A stretch of DNA of 59,697 nucleotides from a virus: positions 1-59,697 of the IMG/VR virus record IMGVR_UViG_3300024358_000017. The stretch is one strand, 5' to 3'. Below are positions 54,279 to 59,697 of this stretch, piece by piece; within the stretch, counting starts at the first letter, position 1, and the number at the start of each line of letters is the position of its first letter. The notes beneath the pieces were generated by a model. The model saw only the letters and a program-made list of their open reading frames with translations, made no database searches and was not told the DNA's origin. The translations under genes were made by a program, and so were the position numbers.

Positions 54279-54712
54279 TAAATTAACTCTACAATATCAA
54301 AAATAGTTTGTAATTTTGTTCTGATAGTTTTGTTGCTAAAACTGCTACGCAAACCTTGATGTAAAGGTTTAGGAGAACTATCTACAGTTGACCATGCCCA
54401 TCCATTGTGCTCTTTGCTTAGTACAGGAATAAATTCTTGTTCTATAACACAAAGGTAGGTGTGGAAATTAAAAACGCTGTCATTACTAACAAACGTTTCT
54501 ATAGGAATTGTTTTGATTATTTTTGGAACAGAACCAATTTCTTCTTCGATTTCTCGTTGAAGCCCTTGCCATGCAGTTTCGCCTTCGACGTTAGTGCCGC
54601 CAACTAACCCCCATGTGCCCGCGTGTTTGCCTTCTGCTTTTTGTAGCAGTAGGAATCGTTTAGTGTTTTTGGCATAGAAAAGTGCGCCAGAGCAGACTAT
54701 CTGTTCTTTCAT
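54278..54712 (-). CDS. Nudix hydrolase (144 aa)
   Basis: A complete Nudix box G-x5-E-x7-REU-x-EE-x-GU is present at about residues 39-61 (GTNVEGE ... REIEEEIG), so Mg-dependent pyrophosphohydrolase chemistry is intact. Residues WGLVGGTNVEGE are typical of MutT-like and ADP-ribose/NAD-type members; the substrate cannot be decided. It lies 13 bases after gp15 and one base before the first oxygenase. It might remove a nucleotide by-product or regulate a cofactor pool such as FAD or NAD, which is inference. Confidence 0.88.
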   Translation of the reverse strand: MKEQIVCSGALFYAKNTKRFLLLQKAEGKHAGTWGLVGGTNVEGETAWQGLQREIEEEIGSVPKIIKTIPIETFVSNDSVFNFHTYLCVIEQEFIPVLSKEHNGWAWSTVDSSPKPLHQGLRSSFSNKTIRTKLQTIFDIVELI

Positions 54713-54725
54713 GCACTTACTTAGT

Positions 54726-56156
54726 TTAGAATATCAAACGCCAGTGCCCTTTTCGATATTCGCCTTCGAATGATTTTGTCCATTCTCCGTCTAAGAATTT
54801 GTATTGTATACCGGTTCTAAGATTGGTAATATATACAGGTGTGCCTACTAGGTCAGGATCCGCAGGGTCTAATACTACTTCCCAGTGTGTACCTGCCCAT
54901 TCTATAATACTGTTTGCTTCGGCATAGAAGTCTGTGCCGTCTTGATTTTTCCACCCGTCTGGTCCATCATCATTAATAGTGTCGCCTATGCTTTCTAAAA
55001 TAATGTATCTAATAGGACCATTGGTCATGTCGGGCCAATCTAATGCGCCACCTGGTAATCTTGGACGTGGATTGAATCTTGTTGGGTCAACAATAGCATC
55101 TACAGATCCTCTAAGAACAGAATTATTAGCATTGGCTATCAGTGTGTTAGTTGGGAATGTATCTTGGTCCCAATTAACGTGTAATATTGTACTATCGTCT
55201 GCGTCTTCGCTGAGAGTGCCCACTATCTGATTACCGTCGTCTTGAATTAAAAACACTTGACTAACACCTGTTCTAAATTTACCAGGGTACTGTTCAAATA
55301 TAAAATTCCAACTTATATCTGCACCTATTTTAGTAAACACCGAATCGGCAGCATCGTCGATTAATAAAGGTTCTCTGCCCTTTAATAAACTTAATTTATT
55401 GTTATAAACTAATATACCGTAGCCCGCAACGTTATTAAATTCTACTGCCGCTGGCTTGCCGCTGACAAAATCTGGTGTTAAATTACCTGTAGCATCAAAG
55501 ATATTCATTAATACATCTGTTACTACACCTAATTTCTTAACTTTAGTAGGAGCACTGATCCATATAGGAGTTTCAAACGTTAAACTGCCTACATCAATTT
55601 CTGTTTCAGCACCTACAGGAATACTTCTAGAACTAAAGGTGATATCTGTTAGTTCTACAACACTTAAACTAGTCCAGTCTAGGAAGTTATCTGTTGTTTG
55701 TATTTCTAAACTTGGATTAAACAACATTAGAATCTGCTCCATAATTTGCAGTTTCATATCTGTGTTTGTAGTCCATATATCTGCTTTAAGAGTGAGCTTA
55801 TATGGTGTTGGCATTAGTCGCTCAACAGTAAAATTATTACCTTGTTTAGCAGTATATTCGCCCGTGACATCGTCATATTCTCGTTCACGAATATGCACTT
55901 TGCTAACAAAAGTACTATCACCTAAGCGAGTTTTATCCATAGCCAAGCCAGTAATGTAGACTGCTATACGAGGTGCGCTGGGCAGTTTATTTTCTGAATT
56001 GTCTTTGATTACTTGACCTACTTGACGAGTCATATCGCCGTAGATTACAGGCACGGTAATTTGTTTTCCGTCACCTGTTTGATACTTAAATCCGCTTAAC
56101 ATACGGATTACCTGTCCAATATATCGCCTTATTTGGCCGTCATAAAACCATTGCAT
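54726..56156 (-). CDS. 15: Tail completion and sheath stabiliser protein, T4 gp15-like (476 aa)
   Basis: The N-terminal half follows T4 gp15 in order: a WFYDGQIRRYIGQ opening, TVPVIYGDMTRQ, LPSAPRIAVYITGLAMDK, ERLMPTPYKLTLKADIWT, MKLQIMEQILMLFNPSL and LSVVELTDITFSSRSIPVG. This protein caps the tail and joins it to the neck. It is longer than T4 gp15 (272 aa): residues about 250-476 are extra and end in YKFLDGEWTKSFEGEYRKG, a Trp/Tyr-rich segment like those in the fibres. It shares one base with the end of gp14. The assignment is by remembered family pattern, so moderate to good. Confidence 0.8.
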   Translation of the reverse strand: MQWFYDGQIRRYIGQVIRMLSGFKYQTGDGKQITVPVIYGDMTRQVGQVIKDNSENKLPSAPRIAVYITGLAMDKTRLGDSTFVSKVHIREREYDDVTGEYTAKQGNNFTVERLMPTPYKLTLKADIWTTNTDMKLQIMEQILMLFNPSLEIQTTDNFLDWTSLSVVELTDITFSSRSIPVGAETEIDVGSLTFETPIWISAPTKVKKLGVVTDVLMNIFDATGNLTPDFVSGKPAAVEFNNVAGYGILVYNNKLSLLKGREPLLIDDAADSVFTKIGADISWNFIFEQYPGKFRTGVSQVFLIQDDGNQIVGTLSEDADDSTILHVNWDQDTFPTNTLIANANNSVLRGSVDAIVDPTRFNPRPRLPGGALDWPDMTNGPIRYIILESIGDTINDDGPDGWKNQDGTDFYAEANSIIEWAGTHWEVVLDPADPDLVGTPVYITNLRTGIQYKFLDGEWTKSFEGEYRKGHWRLIF

Positions 56157-57763
56157 TAGTTGTCCGCCTGTGGTCTAAGAGCCTTACTAAGGCTCTGTCT
56201 TTGTGTTACTACCTTGTCATAGATTGTATATCTAATTACAGAATTATCCTGTACAGGGTGTCCGATAGTGAATGCTAATGCACCGCTGACTTCGGATGTA
56301 GTAATCTTTGTTGCTTTACTCTGTTCATCTAACCATACTTCGACTAGATAGTTTTTATTGTATGCAACGTTGGTCTGAATAAACACAGACGTTGTTGTAA
56401 TTTGTAAATCTTGTGTGATACTGCCGCTTTCCCAAATTGGATCTCCAAGCAAGTCGATATAAACAACATCGGTGGCCAATTGATTAATTCCTGACTTCTG
56501 AGTATTATTAACAAATCCAGTACGCTGTGTCTGACGTGTATCGTCACTGTTGCTCATAGTCATACGTACATTATCTTCTTGTTTGACCCATCTTCGACCA
56601 TCGTATCTAAACATGCGATTAGGTAAAAAGTCTGTTCTTAAAAATACATCGCCAGTGCTGGCAGTACTCGGGAACTGTATACCAAATCCAAACTGTGCAT
56701 CTACCTGTCCTTCTGGAATAGTGATATCAGTAGTGTCGACTATTGGACCGTTAGGAGCAATACCGTCGCCTAATAGGTATCCAGTGTAACCATCTTTTAA
56801 AGGTAAAGGACTAGAACTTACATTTGTATCTACGGAAATATCAGTATCAGATGTTACCAACGTTAAATCAACTGTGCCAGTACTTTGATCAACTTTAACT
56901 GTATAAAAATGACTAGTTTCGTAGCCACTTTTCTTAGCATCTGCTTCTGCTTCTGCTACAACTGCATCATTAATTGCCTTTTCTTTTTCATAGGTACTCA
57001 TTAGATCTCTAAGAGTATCGGTGGTGCTGACTGTATAATAGTCTGCCCAGGCATCTGTAACTGTGGGTTCGATCGTAGTTTCAGTTAATCCAGGAATATT
57101 GCCCACAACTTCCTGCGTTACTTCGTAGAGCGTGCCTTTGTATTTTACCACCTGCCCAGGATAGTAGTTCATATTAGGGCTCCACTCCCCAGCATAATTG
57201 TCAGACTCTGTTGGACGATCCAGCAGATCTTTGTATTCTTGACTGTCTACTATGCTCTTTAATTTTACACGATACAAGTGCGGATACCAAGTGGCTGAAA
57301 AACCTTCTGCGGCACGATTAACTTCTTCTACTACATAAAAGCGTTTCAAAGCAGTGGCATAGTCGTTCATGGCATGCTCGTCTTTTAAGTTGGGTAGTTC
57401 TATAACATCTCCCGCCATGATTTTACGACCTAGTAAGTCCACACTATTATTGATGTGAACAGTCATAAAAATTGTATCGTTGCTTAAGAAAAGCCCAAAT
57501 TGACTGAGGTTAAAATCAATGTCCTGTACCTGATAGTGCCCGCGAAGTGTGTAGATATCGTCGCTGTATTTTCTATCTCTGTTTTCTAGGAACAGTAGAT
57601 CCTGAATTTGTGTATGATCTTTGACCACAGAACCGTCGTCTGTGCCTATGTATTTGTGTACGTAGACGTCTACACCGCCTACTTGAAACATCTCGTAGAC
57701 TGTGCGGTCAAAAAACTTGTAATCCTGCGATTTTTCGGGTTTGTAAAGGCTTAATCTTGGCAT
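56156..57763 (-). CDS. 14: Neck protein, T4 gp14-like, with inserted sugar-binding-like module (535 aa)
   Basis: Residues about 20-150 resemble the gp14 neck core, with VGGVDVYVHKYIG, FNLSQFGLFLSNDTIFMTVH and AGDVIELPNLKDEH. T4 gp14 is 256 aa, so about 280 residues are extra. Residues 190-244 contain YAGEWSPNMNYYPGQVVKYKGTLYEV, a single copy of the Trp/Tyr module found seven times in each giant fibre. Further on is GDVFLRTDFLPNRMFRYDGRRW, a phage surface-type segment. The long C-terminal part could be exposed as a collar whisker. It is the first gene of the minus operon, behind a bidirectional promoter. Confidence 0.75.
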   Translation of the reverse strand: MPRLSLYKPEKSQDYKFFDRTVYEMFQVGGVDVYVHKYIGTDDGSVVKDHTQIQDLLFLENRDRKYSDDIYTLRGHYQVQDIDFNLSQFGLFLSNDTIFMTVHINNSVDLLGRKIMAGDVIELPNLKDEHAMNDYATALKRFYVVEEVNRAAEGFSATWYPHLYRVKLKSIVDSQEYKDLLDRPTESDNYAGEWSPNMNYYPGQVVKYKGTLYEVTQEVVGNIPGLTETTIEPTVTDAWADYYTVSTTDTLRDLMSTYEKEKAINDAVVAEAEADAKKSGYETSHFYTVKVDQSTGTVDLTLVTSDTDISVDTNVSSSPLPLKDGYTGYLLGDGIAPNGPIVDTTDITIPEGQVDAQFGFGIQFPSTASTGDVFLRTDFLPNRMFRYDGRRWVKQEDNVRMTMSNSDDTRQTQRTGFVNNTQKSGINQLATDVVYIDLLGDPIWESGSITQDLQITTTSVFIQTNVAYNKNYLVEVWLDEQSKATKITTSEVSGALAFTIGHPVQDNSVIRYTIYDKVVTQRQSLSKALRPQADN

Positions 57764-57770
57764 AGTAATA

Positions 57771-57791
57771 TATTTATCGTAGCGATAAATA
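57771..57791. promoter_or_regulatory. Palindromic bidirectional late promoter
   Basis: TATTTATCG at 57771-57779 and CGATAAATA at 57783-57791 are perfect reverse complements separated by TAG. Each arm is a late-type core (CGATAAATA) reading outward: the left arm toward the ATG at 57763 on the minus strand, the right arm toward 57820 on the plus strand. The spacing to the minus ATG is tight (8 bases), so that start codon lies in or near the predicted transcript start. Confidence 0.65.
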
Positions 57792-57819
57792 CTGGAAGCG
57801 AGCTTATTGGGACGAAATT

Positions 57820-58098
57820 ATGGCCATACAAACAATTAACATCGGAACAGCGTTAAACGCCAAAGACGGCGATACTTTACGCGATGCCTTTAACAAAACC
57901 AATCAAAATTTTGAAGAATTATATGTTCTAGCAGGGCAAGGTTCTGCGGCTGAATTACAAGAATTAGCCCAAGATTATGCGGCAGCAATGTTTACTAATG
58001 GTACACACAACGGTATAACAGCCACATACGTAGACGAAGACAATAAGTTAAATTTGACAGTTTTGATTGATGGCGGAAATGCCGCAACAACATATTAA
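57820..58098 (+). CDS. Small tail-type structural protein (92 aa)
   Basis: The segment NIGTALNAKDGDTLRDAFNK, followed by TNQNFEELY, is a widespread phage N-terminal fibre/attachment motif, and the rest is a short beta/helix tail. Such proteins are often separate adaptor subunits for fibres. It begins 29 bases after the right arm of the bidirectional promoter and precedes a long fibre gene by 12 bases. I favour an adaptor or baseplate accessory role, by motif only. Confidence 0.7.
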   Translation: MAIQTINIGTALNAKDGDTLRDAFNKTNQNFEELYVLAGQGSAAELQELAQDYAAAMFTNGTHNGITATYVDEDNKLNLTVLIDGGNAATTY

Positions 58099-58110
58099 TG
58101 AGGATTAACA

Positions 58111-59697
58111 ATGGCAACGCAGATTAAATTAAGAAGAGACACAGCGGCTAACTGGGCATTAGAAGATCCAGTACTGGCGCAAGGTGAACCGGGATATGAC
58201 ACCACTAACAATATTTTAAAAATTGGTGATGGTTCAACTATATGGTCATTGTTACCAAGCATTTATGATCCATCCACTAACATTATTCCTAGCGCAGATA
58301 ACACCTACGACCTAGGTAGTCCAACAAAACAATGGCGTCACGTTTATACCGCAGGCGGCAGTATCTATCTTGATAATATTAAACTTACTAACGTCGGCGG
58401 GAAGTTTGTCGCCACAAAAGTTATTAATCCAGGAGAAGAAAACGAAGCAGAAGATCCGGAAGATTCAGATGCCACTAGTGAAATTGGCGGCGGTAGTGGA
58501 AGCGGAGACAGATTAACCAGCGGTGATAATGAGTTTGTACTAAATGGACCTAATATAGATATGCCAGACGGCGGCCAAATTTGGTTCAGTTATGGTTACA
58601 TTGATCAAGACGAGGGCGAGGATAGTAACGCTCTACGTGTCAGCGGCGGCAATGGTGTAACTATTAAAGCAGGTGAAGATACTTCAACTTGGCGTTTTAA
58701 CAACGACGGTAGCCTAACATTCCCAGACGGTACAATACAAACAACAGCCTACACTGGACAAAGTGGTGGTGGTAGTACTTCAACATTATATGTTGCTGTT
58801 AACTCTGATGGCAGATCATTTACTTCCTCCGACGGCTTATCGTGGACAGAATATACAACTAATATGCTTGGAGTAGGCAGAGTTGCTGTTGGCCCTGATA
58901 TGATTGTATATACTGCTAACGCTGTTGATGTAAGTAATGGTAATAATGGAGCATTATGGTACGCATCAACATCTACTCCGGGAACGGTGACTGAAGTTAC
59001 TGGTTTTGACAGTTTTAGTTTTAATCAAGTAAAATATTTTGCCAGCATTGAAAAATTTGTAGCAGTAGGTAGCAACACTGATAACCTACCAGTTATACTA
59101 TATAGTTCTAACGGAACAAGTTGGACACCTGTGTCTCTTGATAGTGGTTTCCTTGCCGCATTTAATAGTGGCAGTGGATATACAGCCAATGCGGCATTCT
59201 ATGACATTGAAACCAACGGCACTGGATTCCTTCTAATTACCAGCGATAACAACCTAGGTGCGTTCTACACTACAGATATTACAACATCAATGGGGCAGAC
59301 TAACTGGATTGATTTCAGTGGATTTGGATTAGACCAATCGTTTACAAAAATAGCGTATGCTGCCGCTGGATTCTTTACTGGCTGGCATATAATGCAGACT
59401 AATAGTAGTTCTCAAGACGCTTGGTATCAAAATTCCAACGCAAACCCAACATCTGGGGTATTCAGTGAATTTACGCTTGCAGATACAGGCAGTATGTTTG
59501 TCAGTACAATAAACTACGAACCGGATGTATCAGAAGTTGTGTTTGGTGATTACAACGGTATCACAACAATTATGATGTCTACTAATGACGGTCAGATACT
59601 ATACTGGCCTGCTATTCCAAACGGTCCGTTTGTAAGCATTCCTAAGCCATATACAGCAACAGATTTTGATATTACCCAGTCAAGTACGGCAACTATT
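58111..59697 (+). CDS. N-terminal part of a modular fibre protein (partial, 529 residues visible)
   Basis: The frame opens at ATG 58111 after a GAGGATTAACA ribosome site and remains open to the window end. Residues 1-50 are an IKLRRDTAANWALEDPVLAQ, GEPGYDTTNNILKIGDGST domain of the kind at the start of phage receptor-binding proteins such as Mtd-like trimers. Next come SADNTYDLGSPTKQWRHVY and a Glu/Asp-rich linker. DGSLTFPDGTIQTTA (about residues 204-218) is a common fibre motif. From about 225 a beta-propeller-like series appears (YVAVNSDGRSFTSSDGLSW, IEKFVAVGSNT, YSSNGTSWTPVS), as in the giant fibres. Confidence 0.75.
   Translation, partial: MATQIKLRRDTAANWALEDPVLAQGEPGYDTTNNILKIGDGSTIWSLLPSIYDPSTNIIPSADNTYDLGSPTKQWRHVYTAGGSIYLDNIKLTNVGGKFVATKVINPGEENEAEDPEDSDATSEIGGGSGSGDRLTSGDNEFVLNGPNIDMPDGGQIWFSYGYIDQDEGEDSNALRVSGGNGVTIKAGEDTSTWRFNNDGSLTFPDGTIQTTAYTGQSGGGSTSTLYVAVNSDGRSFTSSDGLSWTEYTTNMLGVGRVAVGPDMIVYTANAVDVSNGNNGALWYASTSTPGTVTEVTGFDSFSFNQVKYFASIEKFVAVGSNTDNLPVILYSSNGTSWTPVSLDSGFLAAFNSGSGYTANAAFYDIETNGTGFLLITSDNNLGAFYTTDITTSMGQTNWIDFSGFGLDQSFTKIAYAAAGFFTGWHIMQTNSSSQDAWYQNSNANPTSGVFSEFTLADTGSMFVSTINYEPDVSEVVFGDYNGITTIMMSTNDGQILYWPAIPNGPFVSIPKPYTATDFDITQSSTATI

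Noticed and set aside
55456-55959. Plus-strand open frame of 167 codons inside gp15
   Set aside because: It lies entirely antisense to the recognisable gp15 frame, has no ribosome site, and encodes Ser/Val-rich sequence typical of a shadow.
1-59697. tRNA genes, CRISPR arrays, insertion sequences or integrase attachment sites
   Set aside because: Looked for on both strands by eye; no cloverleaf, regular spacer array, transposase or integrase frame was seen.

Overview
The window is part of the late region of a T4-like contractile-tailed phage (Caudoviricetes, myovirus), most likely marine. The left end carries the T4 head-assembly order gp21 protease, gp22 scaffold, gp23 major capsid protein. 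The neck genes gp14 and gp15 lie on the minus strand at the right. The company of very long modular fibres, many 2OG-Fe(II) oxygenases and flavin halogenases resembles T4-like cyanophages and their relatives. The host cannot be fixed from this sequence.

Layout. 1-3131 (+): end of an unidentified low-complexity gene, then gp21-gp22-gp23, closed by a strong hairpin terminator. 3281-38988 (+): about 35 kb of virion structural genes, mostly fibres. These include two paralogous beta-helix fibres (1139 and 1404 aa), two giant paralogous fibres (2670 and 3835 aa), small beta-rich accessory proteins, and three tandem glycine-rich tip-like proteins. 57763-38985 (-): a tightly packed 22-gene operon that starts with gp14 and gp15. 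It continues into a Nudix hydrolase, eleven 2OG-Fe(II) oxygenase-like genes, an SGNH hydrolase, a small Cys-cluster protein, two related unknown proteins (DUF6065-like) and four consecutive flavin-dependent halogenase homologues. 57820-59697 (+): a small structural protein and the start of another modular fibre, running off the window.

Transcription. A recurring motif (C/G-A/C-TAAATA) resembling the T4-type late promoter TATAAATA precedes several transcription units. Two copies sit back-to-back in a perfect palindrome at 57771-57791 and would drive the minus operon and the right-hand fibre operon divergently. The plus and minus units converge at 38985-38988, where their stop codons overlap in TTAA; a long hairpin lies just beyond.

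Main interest. The minus operon looks like a late-expressed oxidative tailoring system. Four halogenase-type flavoenzymes that keep the expected Lys and Glu, plus eleven 2OG oxygenases of two metal-motif types, are translationally coupled to neck genes. The timing suggests modification of virion proteins or of an envelope or nutrient compound late in infection; the substrate is unknown. A second theme is fibre evolution by module duplication and shuffling: an alternating A/B repeat expanded to ten copies in the 3835-aa fibre, a LamG cassette inserted into one of two paralogues, and a sugar-binding-like Trp/Tyr module found in both giant fibres and also inside the neck protein.
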